Shown: piece by piece, positions 1 through 12,570 of the stretch
Layout: the number at the start of each line of letters is the position of its first letter
Position numbering within the stretch: the stretch's first letter is position 1
Source: Perkinsus chesapeaki
Lineage: Eukaryota; Perkinsozoa; Perkinsida; Perkinsidae
Direction of reading: 5' to 3'
Assembly (NCBI GenBank): GCA_013115145.1
Contig: JAAPAO010000083.1
Location: forward strand, 1-64,000
DNA: 64,000 nucleotides
The notes under the pieces: generated by a model
Told to the model about the DNA's origin: nothing
The model's database searches: none
Seen by the model: only the letters and a program-made list of their open reading frames with translations
Made by a program: the position numbers and the translations under genes

Positions 1-170
1 GCTGCACGTGTGCAACGCGCTCTAAGGCAGAAATGTCGCGCTCGCCCAAGGGATCGATAATGTGAAGATCTCTCACACCAGGGTTATGTAACTAGCAGGT
101 TGTGTAGTTTCTTTATTTTCCTTGTCCTATTATCGGGACCGTCGACTCTCTTGGTTGACGTTTATCCATA
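1..170. other. 5' flank of GT-A
   Basis: I see no coding exon in this stretch. It precedes the first GT31 gene and may hold its promoter, but no core element can be named with confidence. Confidence 0.3.
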
Positions 171-2927
171 TTGATGACTAATAATAATATTAAACAAAAT
201 CGGCGGCGACACTCGGCAGCCACGAATGTCTCTTCTTCATTCCTGTGTGATTTAAGAAGATTCTTACTATTTCTGTTCTCTTTTACTCTGTTGCTATCGG
301 TAGCTTTACCGAAGGTTACTGCTACGGATTTGTCGACTGGCAGTGTGGGGCTGCCAAGCACCGAGGTGGATGAAACTAAGGTAGAAGCGGGGATTTGGGG
401 GAGGGCAAAGATACTTAATTAGGTTGATAATGAATATGATTGGGATTTGGTTATAGTTATACCAAGTCATATAAGTGAGTTTACTCGAAGATGTGCTGTA
501 AGAGATGGATGGGCAAGACAATTAAAAGGACATGAACAGGTGGTGTTGGTGATGATGGCTGTTGTGATTATCAATTTATAATATTTATTATTAGAGTAAT
601 CGTGCCGGTTTAAGAAGTATTAAACTTGTATTTACTGTTGGTGCACATTATCCAGATGATGATACTAAAAATACAGCATTAGCTGAAATGAAACAATTTG
701 GTAATAAATAATTAACAACCACCACCACATGGACATCGATGATTTATCATCTTTAATAATAGGTGATATGCTTCAACTACCTTTATGGTTCGAAGACCGG
801 TACGATGCTCTTGGCACTAAAGTGAGGTTATCCTTTCAAAAAGCTGTAGATGAGCTGGGAAAGTAGTGATGGGGATTCGAGGGACAGCTAGAGGTGTCAG
901 AAAAATGAGATGTGTTTGGAAGGTTCCGATTGCTACTTAAGGCGGATACTGACAGTTTTGTTCACGTCGACAGACTACTTGACTTCTTTGATCAACACGA
1001 TATGTGGAATAAAGAAAGGGTATATGCGGGATCATTCCGACATGCACCGGTTATGTGGGAACCTGAAAATAAAGATCACAAATGGTAATAATAATATTAA
1101 TAATTAATTTATTATTAAAAGGTTTGATGGTAAATTTACACAAATGACTGGTTTAACACAATATCCCTGGAACGCTCAAGGTAATAATAATAATTAATGA
1201 TAATATATTTATTAATAGGTGGTGGTTACGTTATATCTTATCAACTTGCTAAGTATCTTGCTCATCCACCACTACAACTTAAATCATGGACTCATGAAGA
1301 TGTTGGTGTTGGTGCATGGTTGATGTCTGTAGAGTAACAAGAACAACAACCCCCTCAGCACCATTAAATATTACCTTATTTTCAGCCACGAGCGTATCGA
1401 GATGCCAGTCAGTTACGCCGAGCCCGAATGTGGCTGCGGCGTTGAGTGTTGGTCCGGCCCCAGCATTGCGTACTAACGCTCTCCATTCATGCCCTATTAT
1501 ATTCCTATTTCGCAGGGAGCCTGTTATTGACCACTATGTCCCAGATTATCTTCAACGATGGAGGGAAAGACGGTATGAAATCTTTGGTGATGCCTGTTGG
1601 ACACCAGAGAAGGATAATGTAATGAGATCCTGCGGGGGGGGGGGTTGTAGTTGTTGTGATTCGGTGGAAAGCAGGTATTACCATCGGACTTGTTGATGGG
1701 AGATGATCGAGGTTACTCTCCGAAGGTTATGGGAGTGTTGGGGCATAGGTAGTAATAAAGGGGAATTGGTTCTATATGTGAGGATTGCTCGACATATATG
1801 CAATTTGCAGAAATAAATATATACTATATATAATATAACATTGATAAACATAATATTATTTTCCTATATTTTCGGCGATGTGACAAATCGTCTGAGCTAT
1901 ACCTTTGGTATTACTCATCATTGATACTCTTAACCCGCCCTGCCATCGCCGATCACCAAATTCACGATCTCTGTTATATCTGGGTATTATTTCCCGTAAC
2001 GTTCAAAATTCTGCTTTTTGGACATTTTTCTGTCCTTCGGAATGTGTTTGAAGTCCCTCTGTCAAGGTACTATTTCTCACCCTTGATGGCCTATGGTAAC
2101 GAGGCTCTATTCGATGACCACTCTGACACTCGCTCGGGGGTATGTAATATAGATTTCACCTGGACACCCGCAGAGAAAGGATACCCAAATGAGGCGGCCA
2201 ACAGTACATCTGAAGCCTTCTTGGGGAGTGCTGCGGCAGCGTTTTCGAGGCATACGATTAATGAGTAATAAAATGTCGGAGGGGGTATTCGAACCCGCGT
2301 TGCTCTTTTAGCCCTGGGATGATGGTGTGTCGTGGAAGTGACGGGAATCTTTATGATGAGCTTGAGTGTGCTAAATCGGTGCGGCCGACTTCAACTGTGG
2401 ATGAGGACTGGTTGCCGATGCCAGCGCCGGCGGTCTCCGCATCAGATGTTATGGTGGAGCGGTCGGGTGTGACTGAATCGCAGTGCAAAGAATTGGGAAG
2501 GTACCCGCAGAACGATAAGGAGGCTGTGGCGATAGCTTGGACGGGCAATGATGCTGAGAATCAACGTGGCACGTGCCAGATTTACGGAAAAATCGGTATG
2601 ACTGAAAAAAAGGAAAATGATGGCGTGGTTTATTATCGTAAGGATGCCGCACGTTCGAGACTTCCCACTGAATCTGCTATGGCCGCTGCCCAGCTGCAAC
2701 GAAATCGATTGCACCAGAAATGGCTCGCCACAGCCCTGCGAACGTTAGCAAGCTTGACTGGTGTGATCTGCGCTGCGGCTTTGATGGCATCTATATTGGT
2801 GATGCTCATGCCGAGGGTTGGCAGAGTGTTGCTATGTTGCTCGATGAAACGCAGTCAAAAAGGCGGGCAGATGAAGGAGGGTGATGCCAAGCGAGCTATC
2901 TGGCAGTGGTCGTTGAAGTTGGTGTAG
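171..2927 (+). CDS. GT31 (beta-1,3-galactosyltransferase-like) paralog GT-A, 12 exons
   Basis: Putative Golgi/ER glycosyltransferase of family 31 (Galactosyl_T); donor and acceptor are unknown. Exons that keep frame: 171-380, 423-539, 595-700, 763-862, 923-1084, 1122-1180, 1219-1333, 1386-1451, 1516-1618, 1675-1748, 2067-2264, 2312-2927 (641 aa). Residues about 29-50 form a hydrophobic signal anchor. The GT31 core follows: DWDLVIVIPSHISEF..RRCAVRDGW, the metal-binding DxD type ADTDSFVHV, then GGYVISYQLAKYL and EDVGVGAWL. After the core come a C-x-C-x3-C patch, VIDHYVP..LQRWRERRYE, DHSDTRSGVC and VCRGSDGNLYDELEC. A second membrane segment lies near the C-terminus (about AALMASILVMLMP), followed by a basic tail. 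The start is the first ATG before the anchor. Ordinary GT31 enzymes are type II with one anchor, so the second segment and the cysteine tail are unusual. Several exons are nearly identical to GT-B and GT-D. Confidence 0.85.
2265..2311 (-). other. tRNA 3'-half-like GT-A intron (antisense)
   Basis: On the minus strand this 47-bp intron reads gcgggttcgaataccccctc and then cgacattttat, resembling a Leu-type T-arm, acceptor and T-run. Confidence 0.4.
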
Positions 2928-3794
2928 ATGTATATTAATGAACTCTCGCAAATGATGATCTGTGTATCACCGAATGTTTTACTTCCCGAACTTGGGAACG
3001 GCTATGCAACAACAACCACCGAAAGTAGTGTGTCTTCTCTTACCTCTTTGCTATTATATATATTTCTAGCGCGCCACACAATTAGTTCCTCGCCAGACCG
3101 TACACTGTTTCACAAAAATAGGTGTTGAGAGTTCTTGGGGACATCTCGGAAAATGGTTTTAACAGATTCTGTTATCGAGCTCGTCCGTCCGCCTGAGTTG
3201 GTATGACTGAAGCTGAATTGATATAGTATTTGCTTCTCTGCTGCGATGGATGGCGGGGTGGATAAGGAGCATAGTGGAATGTTGCCAGTGCGGAGGAGAT
3301 TTCATGGAGACGAGCGAGGACCATCTTGACAGAGTGTCCCCGCTGCCCGCTTCGTCTCCGTTGCTCACCGCCCAACGTAGTTTGAGACGGACATGGGCTG
3401 AATCATCAAGGAGTGTATGTGAAGCGCGATGAAGGTTGTGAATTGAGTCGAAGGAATCATTAAGTTCATGTCTTCTGCTACTGTAGGATCAGCTGGTAGC
3501 ACTGGATTCAGCTCACTTCTTTTCGCAACACTTTCATCATCACCGAGGCGGCTCGCTGAAGTTGTATTGGTTTATTCAGCGAGCTTGCAGGTGATCTAGG
3601 GACGACTCCTGAAGTAGTCAAGTGATCCGTGGAGTCAGAAATCATTCTTTCTTTCCATTGTGTCATCGTAGCATTGATATAACAGAGGTTTGCATGCTCT
3701 CAAGTTGGGCAGACATGAGTCTGGGGTTGGATGGCGTCCTTAATATTTCACTTCAGCTTTGATTTAAGCCTCGTGGCCGGCGCCGTCTTCTCCT
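2928..3794. other. GT-A/GT-B intergenic region
   Basis: No exon with paralog support is visible in these roughly 870 bp. Short open frames here show no recognisable domain. Confidence 0.4.
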
Positions 3795-6733
3795 ATGCTA
3801 TCACGACTTGGCCGTTTTATTACTTGCACATCACTACTGGTCTATTTATGTTTGATATCGTACGCTGTTGCGGCTCAGCAGCAGCCCGCAAGGGAAGGCG
3901 ATGCGAGTCTGAAGGAGCAAGAGGCGACGACGAGCGGATATGATTGGGATTTGGTTATAGTTATACCAAGTCATATAAGTGAGTTTACTCGAAGATGTGC
4001 TGTAAGAGATGGATGGGCAAGACAATTAAAAGGGCATGAACAGGTGGTGATGATGGCTGTTGTGATTATTAATTTATAATATTTATTATTAGAGTAATCG
4101 TGCCGGTTTAAGAAGTATTAAACTTGTATTTACTGTTGGTGCACATTATCCAGATGATGATACTAAAAATACAGCATTAGCTGAAATGAAACAATTTGGT
4201 AATAAATAATTAACAACATGGACATCGATGATTTAGCATCTTTAATAATAGGTGATATGATAACACTTCCCTCCGATTTTGTCGACCGTTACGACGCTCT
4301 CGGCACTAAAGTTCGGTTGTCCTTCAAAGAAGCCGTTGACAGGCTCGGAAGGTAAACGCAGCAGCAGCTGTCCCCTTTTGTGTACTCGTGTGCAACTATT
4401 TCGTTTCAAGGTTCCGCTTGCTGCTTAAGGCAGACACGGACAGCTACGTGCATGTGGATAAGTAATATTGTGGCGCGTGACGGAAGAGGTATGGGTGTTT
4501 CAGACTACTCGAGTTCTTCGATCGGCAGCATATGTGGGATGGTGATCCGGTTTATGCGGGATCATTCCGACATGCACCGGTTATGTGGGAACCTGAAAAT
4601 AAAGATCATAAATGGTAATAATAATATTAATAATTAATTTATTATTAAAAGGTTTGATGGTAAATTTACACAAATGACTGGTTTAACACAATATCCCTGG
4701 AACGCTCAAGGTAATAATAATAATTAATAATAATATATTTATTAATAGGTGGTGGTTACGTTATATCTTATCAACTTGCTAAGTATCTTGCTCATCCACC
4801 ACTACAACTTAAATCATGGACTCATGAAGATGTTGGTGTTGGTGCATGGTTGATGGCGCTGGAGTAACAAGAACAACAACCCCCTCAACACTATTAAATA
4901 TTTACAGTTACCGTCGAATCGACATGCCCGTTGGTTTCTCTGCTCCAGAGTGCGACTGCGCTCTTAAATGCATCGACCGCGTCAACGACTTGTAAGGGTG
5001 CTCGCGTCACGCATCGCGCGCTTAAGCTGCTTTCAGAGGCGGTCGAGACCTAGTCATCGATCACTATGTTCCGCCGTATCTTCATCGGATACGTCAACGG
5101 CGGCTGGAGCTCCTCGGCGATGAGTGTTGGATACCACAGGCACCAACAATCACAACAACGGTAAGAACAGATGTAAAACGGGGACAGCAGCAGTGCCGTG
5201 ACAGAAGTCGACGAAGTGCAGGCTTCGACCTTTGATTCGTCAGGTGCCCCCGAAACCTCTGCCAGCGGCCGGCCCAGTAGCTGGTGGAAGTAGAAGTCGA
5301 CAGCAGAGTCACCCTGAGGATGACGTGATCCCTGTTAATAGTAAATGTTACGAGCCTATGTGGCTGGGCGGGGAGGATCTTCAGAACGAGTGGGTTGCTA
5401 AGGCCTCATTATTCGGTACGCTTTTGTCAGGTACGCGTTTTCGCCATTGCAGCTGTCTCCGGACACCAAGGGCCGCCGCAATGCTGGAACGAGATCGACC
5501 TTGCTAGAGGACCATACCGACACTCGCTCGGGAGTTTGCGGGATTCAATTTCACTGGGAGCCGTCGAGTAGCTCATCTTCGTAAGCTGGGGAGGCGCAGC
5601 GAATGACTGTCAGAATTTGCGCTGAAAATTCTGTCGAAAGGAAAATTCGGCCGACATTTCCGAAATTTTCGTCGATTTGCGTAAAACTGTCGCGAGTATC
5701 TTTTCTTGATGTCAGATGCATGGTCTGTCGAGGCTCGGACGGTTACGACTACGATGAGTTCGAATGTGGCGATCCGTCATCGGTTGTGCCTGCGTACATA
5801 AGCTCCATTCAGAAAGCTAACAGTTCCCTTGCTGACGGTGTAAAGATGGATGGTCCAGCTTTCGAGTCCGAGAGCCGCCTCCCAGCATCGGTGTTTTCCT
5901 TGCCTTTGGCGGCAGGCCAATGGCAGCAACTCAGTTCGGTATCAGACTGCACGTCCCCGCCTATTGTTAGGAGAGAGCTTCTATCACTTCCGCAATGTCA
6001 GCATCTCGCATGGTCCGGTCACTACACTGTTCTCAAATGGATACCCAGAGGACCGACGGCCGCCACCATCCTCCGGCAGCAGCAGCGACCGCCCGTCTTG
6101 GCGCTTGGCGATGCTATCCCCGACGCTCAGGCGGGTCGAGCGCCGCCTGAGAGCGCTGATAGCAACCTCGATGACAAGGCCCGCGTTGCCAAGGCCCAGC
6201 TGCCGCCGGCACCGGCCGCAGCTGCGGCGCCCCCGCCAGACGCCTGGGGAGATTGTGTCGTGTACGATCAGTTTACTTGTCATCGAGCCGCTGTTGCCAG
6301 CGAGGATGACGTTTCGGTTGAAACGGTTAAGCTTCCTGGTGGCCTCGGCGAGACTCCGGTCGGCTCTCGGTTGTTGTTCTTTCTGCCCACCCAGGAGTTC
6401 CCGTCACCACCTCCTCTGGAAGATACGTCGAGCCTCGGCATCATTCGCACCATCGGCGATGGGTCGGTTAAGGCGCTGTCGGCGGCCTGGCTGCTCTCCA
6501 TCGGGCTTGTTCGTTTTGTATCATTGATTTTCTTCGTCTTTGTATCCGTTAAGTTGATCGCCTTCCTTCTGCGTCGTTGTAGCGGGAGTAACTCATCAAC
6601 ACTTGTCCGCGGGCGCAGTCGCTCCGAGTCGGGAGCAGCTGGCAGCCCCGGGTCGAAACTATTTATGATTAAAAAGCTCGCATGGAAATTGTTCCGAGAT
6701 TGTCACCCGGCCAACGCCAGCTTCAACGTTTAG
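3795..6733 (+). CDS. GT31 paralog GT-B, 12 exons
   Basis: Second tandem GT31 copy. Exons: 3795-4043, 4093-4198, 4252-4351, 4411-4461, 4504-4614, 4652-4710, 4749-4863, 4908-4991, 5037-5160, 5244-5393, 5453-5580, 5716-6733 (about 764 aa). The boundary at 5393/5453 is the least certain because its donor is weak. The N-terminus (MLSRLGRFITCTSLLVYLCL) is a signal anchor. The core shows HISEFTRRCAVRDGWARQ, ADTDSYVHV and EDVGVGAWL. The exon that is single in GT-A (923-1084) is split here by a 42-bp intron, a split shared with GT-C, so the intron was lost or gained within the family. The last exon carries VCRGSDGYDYDEFEC, a long Pro/Ala-rich insert and a C-terminal membrane segment (about FVSLIFFVFVSVKLIAFLL). 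Confidence 0.82.
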
Positions 6734-6898
6734 CGTTTAGGCAAAGTGGGCATCTCGTTCGCTTCCTGTACAGTGTTGTTTCTATTATATCATTTATCCA
6801 ACTATCCCTCTTGGTTACTTAAGACAGACTACTACTCCTCCTCTGCAGCCTCATCCGGACTTGCGTTCAATTGCCGATGTCTTCTCATTATATCAGTT

Positions 6899-9800
6899 AT
6901 GGTTGTACCAATCAAGCCGCTTCGGCGGTTGTTAAGCATGAGCAGCTCTCAAGATTACAGCAGTTTTACGCCGCCCGACCATCGTGGCCGAGGTTTGACC
7001 ACGGCGGTTGGCAGCAAGCGCAGCCGCAGCCATAGGCGGCATCCAGTCTCCTTCATCATCATTGCGGCCATCTTGATGATCACAGCCATCATTCCCGGTG
7101 TATCGGGATCGACGCAAATACTTGGTACTGACCTGTCCCCGAGCCACCGTCCCTTGCCAGCCTCGCCAACAACAGAGAAAGGAAGTCTGAGGAGGTCCGA
7201 GACTAACGCCTCGACACTTACTGACGAGCAGGTCAGCACCATTTTGCCCTCCACCATTCCGAGATATCTTTGCTCAGGCCGCCTCCTCCATGTTGCCGAA
7301 TCTAGAGCCGACCTATCCCCCTGACGAGCAGTTCGATTGGGACCTCGTTATCGTCGTACCGACACACATTTCCGAGTTCTCTCGTCGATGTGCCGTACGT
7401 GATAGTTGGGGCCGCCAGTTGCGTGGCCATGAGCAGGTACGCACCGATCATAGGCCATACTCATTAAATATAATTATACTACCCTGGAATTTTACAATTC
7501 ATAGATTCGTACAATATGAGATCTAGTGCTGATTTATGCCGATAATTAACTTTTAATACCTTGCCAATACCATCTGCGAATCATGACTACCATTGATCAC
7601 CTTCATTTTCTATTCACTATTTTTATAATATAAATAATCATAAAGTAATCAGTATCACACTTCAGCCCTCCTTTCCATTTCAACATTAGAAACCACGCCA
7701 ACATTCATTTCAGGGCAACCGACAAGGCAAGAGGACAGTAAAGCTTGTCTTCATTATCGGAGCCCACGCCCCCGATGACCGCACCCGCGCCATGGCCTTA
7801 GCTGAGGAACGCCAGTTTGGTGAGATCGACTAATCTGCCGGACTAGTTCTTCCTCAGGTGACATTCACGTCCTGCCATCTGATTTTGTTGATGAGTATCG
7901 CTCCTTGGCTACAAAGACCCGTCTGTCGATGCGGGATGCAGTACACAATATCGGAAAGTATCATACCGACTTTTCCTCAACTCTTCGTTTAATTACCGTC
8001 TTCAGATTCCGACTGCTCCTCAAGACTGATACCGACAGTTTCGTCCATCTCGAGCGGTACTCCAGTCCTATCGATTATCGGTACTTTCTCCGTCCAGGCT
8101 ACTGGCGTTCATCGACAAAGAAGGAATGTGGAACGATCGTCGCGTTTACGCTGGTGCCTTCAGAACAGATGTTGTCGAATGGCGTCAAGAAGATAAAGGC
8201 TCCAAATGGTATCTTCCAGGCAGGCCGTCAAGTTGAGCTCAAAAATATCTTTCAGGTGGGATGGAGATTTCAAGAAGATGACTGGCCTAGAAAGATACCC
8301 CTACAACGCAAAGGGTGAGCTTCGTTTCCCACCGTTATTATAATTCCTATCACACCGAATCGGACCCAGCTGGCTGCGCATGCGTACACTTCCTGTGTCG
8401 CGAGCTTGTGCAATTAAGTCTATCAACCTCTGCTGTTGTTGCATCCCTCTAGTAGACGGCGTCGTCTATTTCTGTGTCAGGTGCCGGTTATATTGTATCA
8501 TACGATCTCGCTAAGTATCTGGCCGATCCTCCATTGCCTCTGAGAAGATGGACGCATGAGGATGTTGGTGTTGGGTCATGGTTGATGGCCATCGAGTAGG
8601 AAGGTTTGAGACGTCCCTAGTTGAAATGACACCAACGGCCGAGAGAAATCTCCACGAATATCCTCCAGATTATCTTGGGCAACGGCCATACAAGAATCGG
8701 AAATCAACTCACTTACCTACGCCCGCCCGGGAGCTACTCCACCCCCAGCGGCCTCCCGAGGAATCTTTCCTAGTGCGCACTCGACCAATTTGTTCACATC
8801 GTTATCGGAAAAACTGCGATGGTGCAACAGAATGACTCCGCAATCGGCGCAGATTCACCCTACCATCAAACCGTCCGGCGGAAAGTTCCTCCACGACGGT
8901 TTCGTAAACTCGACGTGACTCGAGCTGTCATCTTTATATTATCAAAGATATCAATTCTTCTCCCAGCAACGTGATCATATCTTCTCATGTTAGTCACCGT
9001 CGAGTGTCGATGCCCATCTCCTTCATGACGCCCGAGTGCGGTTGTGGGGCTACCTGTGATGAGGATACCTTTTATCAAGATGACGATGACGATATTCTTC
9101 GCAAAGAGTAAGGTCGGCTCTTCGTCGAATATCCAGTTCGTCTTGCTCAGACCTGTGGTGATTGACCACTACGTCCCAGAGTATCTTCAGCGTTGGCGGC
9201 AGAGACGGTATGAGCTGATCGGAGACGCTTGCTGGGCGTCTTCGGAAACCAGTCCGGAAGCCTTACCAAGAGACATCATCGAAGTTGATGACTCTCATAA
9301 CGAGGCCTTTACCACTGGGATGATGGGCTATACGTAAGTAAAGGAGTTATTGGAGAACATGTTCTCGAATGGCATGTAGTTCGTGGGTACGAGTTCCTAT
9401 CTTTTCTATTACACATTTTTTAACAGGGTTTCTATTGTCTCTCCTCAGCACTAGGAATATCTTTTAGGTCGCGCGGAACGTACTTTAGTGAATCCCTATA
9501 CGTGAAGGAAGATATACAGTAGATAGGCATGAAACGGTTGATCGATTTAGTGTCATGTTTTTGAATCTCACTGTAGTGCTCATGTTTAAAATTTCACTTC
9601 CCAGCACTCGATATTAAGTGAGAAATCGTAAAAATAGGAATTATTCTATTTTATTGCGTCGGGCTGTTGTATTGAATATGATGGCAAATGGCAGTGTGGG
9701 AAAATATGCACGTAGCTGACTACATCTCTAGTCGACCTTGAGAAAAATTTGAGGAAAATATGGAAAATACCGAACAGCCAAAAACACGCTTTTTGACCAT

Positions 9801-11940
9801 AAGTGGAATGGTGAAGAAATCCAGCACACAAGTCATACCCATTGGTCGAGGAAGTCGAACAGATATCCCGACACTGTTGCACATTTCAGTGTGATTGCTG
9901 CTCTGTCTCTGTTACGAAGATTTATCTTTAAGTTGAATTAAGCCGATTATATCAATTGTTAAAAATCAATGAAAAATTAACGTGCTCGGCAACAGTGGGA
10001 ATATTTCGCGGCTGACAGGAATTGGGAAGCTAAATGGAATATTGAAAATACGACATGACTTGTAGGATTCTTATTCAGTATTAAAAAAACTAAGATCTAT
10101 TCTGCGGTTCCAGATACCGCTTTCACCCCCTGGGAGCCTATGGCTACCCCCTCCTACCCGACCACACCGACACAAGGTCGGGTGTATGCCAGCTCTCGTT
10201 CCAATGGGAATGGGATAAGACTGGCGAAGATGAGTCACCAAGCCCTACAGTTAGTAGTCGGCTGAGAGCGAGTCAAAGTGATGAAGCCAGCAATAAAAAA
10301 CAAAGGTAAATGTGTGCGGTGTGTTGAAGCGTTATGAGTATTTGTTACGCTGAGTCATGATTATAACCGAACCCCCCTGCAAAATATTCAGGGCGGGCGA
10401 AAACACATCACTGGTGTGACTACTCTATTTCGTATATTATAGTTAGTAAACTTACAAAGAATCATGAGCCAACACGCAATGTTGAAGATATAATCGAAAG
10501 AATAGGGTATGTTCCATTATTTTGCAGGGGGTCTTTAAAAGTTTTAAAACCCGGCGGGTTTTACTTTAATTTCAATTATTACCATATTAATATTAGTTAT
10601 AATGACTATATCTCCGCACATGTCGATATTTTATAAATCGATCAACCGTTTCATTCCTAAATGTCTCGCTTATGTCTGGTCGCCCTTTGGCCTATTATTG
10701 CCTTTCCAGTACTTTACGGTAGCTAAGCATATTCGGCTCAATTCTTTTAATAATGAGTCGATATTCCCTCCTATAGTCTCACAAACCTCGAGTCTCGCCG
10801 GATGAGAATGCAAATGGTGCGTTTTCATTTGATAGTAAATGTTGCCTTCCCGTGGAACTCCAATCGACTTCGATATGGTCACGGTCCCTCGTCTCCATAG
10901 GGGGGGTCTATAATAGACCTGCGCACCTGTCTTTCATTAACTCGTTGATAGTAGATATACCATCATTTTCTATTAGTATACTTTACCGGTGTATTATATA
11001 TTCCTGTAGTTCTATAGGCATATAATTTTCGCTTCATACTTGGTACAGTTCACGAGTAGCCCAGTCTTGGCAACTTCCCGCCTGATGGAAGGGACGTGAA
11101 ATATGCAGGTCTTCATTGTAAATGAACTAGTGCTGACACTAGTAGGCATGTGCGGTAGCTGCTTCTGCTCATATCAATTTCAATCCATCTCGATCAGCCA
11201 CATTTCGTTCCCTCAGATTTGTAGTCTGCCGAGGTAGTGACGGCAACGAGTATGATGAGTTCGAGTGCACAGCATCTTCGCTATCGGGAGAAGCACACAA
11301 TCACAATCAGGCCGCTGCCGCCTTGGAGACGCCCCTGCAGCTCCAAGATGACTGGGAGCGACTCTCTGAAACCGGTTCTCCCAGTTGCGGACGACTGTTG
11401 GCATCTCGTGATCTTATGACGCTTGCAGAGTGCGAGGAGCTCGGACGTTTTTACACCAACACTTCCGACACGAGTCCCGATGGGCTGTCAGTAATCGAAC
11501 AAGCCAGAGTCCTATCCTCCCCGCTTGATCGTGACTCCCTCGGAGATATTGTGATTGCTTGGACGCCGTCCTCATCGACCAGACGATCTTTGGGCCGGTG
11601 TAGAGTAGTAGACACCAGTTTGTGTGATGGTATCACCAGCAGCGATGGCGAGTCGGTGACACTACCAGGCGATGACAGTCAGATATTCGTGCCATCGACA
11701 CAACCGCTGTCCCCTGCCAGATCAACATGGTCCCTTTCCAGACGGAAGGTCCGCTCTACCGTCTCCGACGTAGCGCCCTCGCGCGCGATAAGCTGGCACG
11801 GGATGGACCCTATAAGCGACAACTGGTTCTGGTTGCTCGTCATCCCCTTGCTGTGTGTGGCGCTTTGTGCTTGCGGCTTCTTCATGCTTCGAAGATTCAA
11901 GCTCAGTGGCGGCAGGATCGCTCGCTATAGGCGAGAGTAG
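6899..11940 (+). CDS. GT31 paralog GT-C, 12 exons
   Basis: Third GT31 copy. Exons: 6899-7231, 7278-7436, 7714-7819, 7858-7957, 8006-8056, 8098-8208, 8256-8314, 8481-8595, 8994-9107, 9151-9333, 10114-10305, 11217-11940 (about 748 aa). The start could be 6746, 6899 or 6938; 6899 puts a short basic cytosolic stretch before the anchor (PVSFIIIAAILMITAIIPGV). Core motifs are THISEFSRRCAVRDSWGRQ, TDTDSFVHL, AGYIVSYDLAKYL and EDVGVGSWL. The tail has VCRGSDGNEYDEFEC and a C-terminal membrane segment (WFWLLVIPLLCVALCACGFF). Codons are GC-richer than the shared blocks of GT-A, GT-B and GT-D, and two introns are long (about 780 and 910 bp). It seems to be the copy least touched by homogenisation. Confidence 0.85.
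9334..10113 (+). other. Long intron of GT-C
   Basis: Intron of about 780 bp between the exons ending in GMMGYT and starting YRFHPLG. I see no conserved gene inside it. Confidence 0.5.
10306..11216 (+). other. Second long intron of GT-C
   Basis: Intron of about 910 bp before the exon beginning with FVVCRGSDG. Short open frames on both strands have no recognisable domain. Confidence 0.5.
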
Positions 11941-12570
11941 TTATGGTTTTATATACTTTTCATCATTATCGTCACCGTAGTGCTCTCACTCCCCCAGTTG
12001 TACATTTTCTGGAGTTCCCTCCAGTCCAGTTCGACCTCCTCTTCTATCTGCTTGTAGGCTGCTGCTCCTCCACTAGTATCATATCGCTCTCGCTTGTATG
12101 CGATTCGTGTTACCTCACTCCTACTTGATGATGGCAGGTAAACATTCCTTCTCTGTAAACTAATAGTGATCCAAATTTCTTACCGTGTCTCCGCCGCACC
12201 TCCGTGAATCTATAGGTTGCTTTTGTTGTCTCTCCGTTTGTTTTCATATTATCTTCGTTGATGTGCTTGAGTGGTGGCTTCCGGCGGAGGCGGTGGCGGC
12301 GGCAAGTTTCCGTCGGTGTATTTAGGCTATCCTATCTGAGGTAGGCTGCCTCTAATACTTGACATTCCCTAACTCCAGTCCCACGGTGTATAGGGCTACT
12401 GAGCCAACGACTCTGAGCCGGCCGCCCCGGCGGCGGCGGAAGGGGACTGGGGCCTTCTTACATTACAGTAGTTCGAAATCACCTCTATCCCAGCTATAAG
12501 CCAGTGGTCTTGTGTTGTTGTTGTTGGCTGGGGGCTGAGGGCTTTGCTATGATGGTCATCAGCTGGTTAA
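11941..12570. other. GT-C/GT-D spacer, candidate missing 5' exon of GT-D
   Basis: The other three paralogs encode an N-terminal membrane anchor just before the core. I could not find an exon here that supplies an anchor and joins in frame to GT-D. A hydrophobic frame at 11943-12128 ends in a stop and has no matching splice phase. Confidence 0.35.

Noticed and set aside
5850-6527. Plus-strand Arg/Pro-rich frame of 225 codons
   Set aside because: It overlaps the last GT-B exon in another frame; the GT-B frame has family motifs and a membrane segment.
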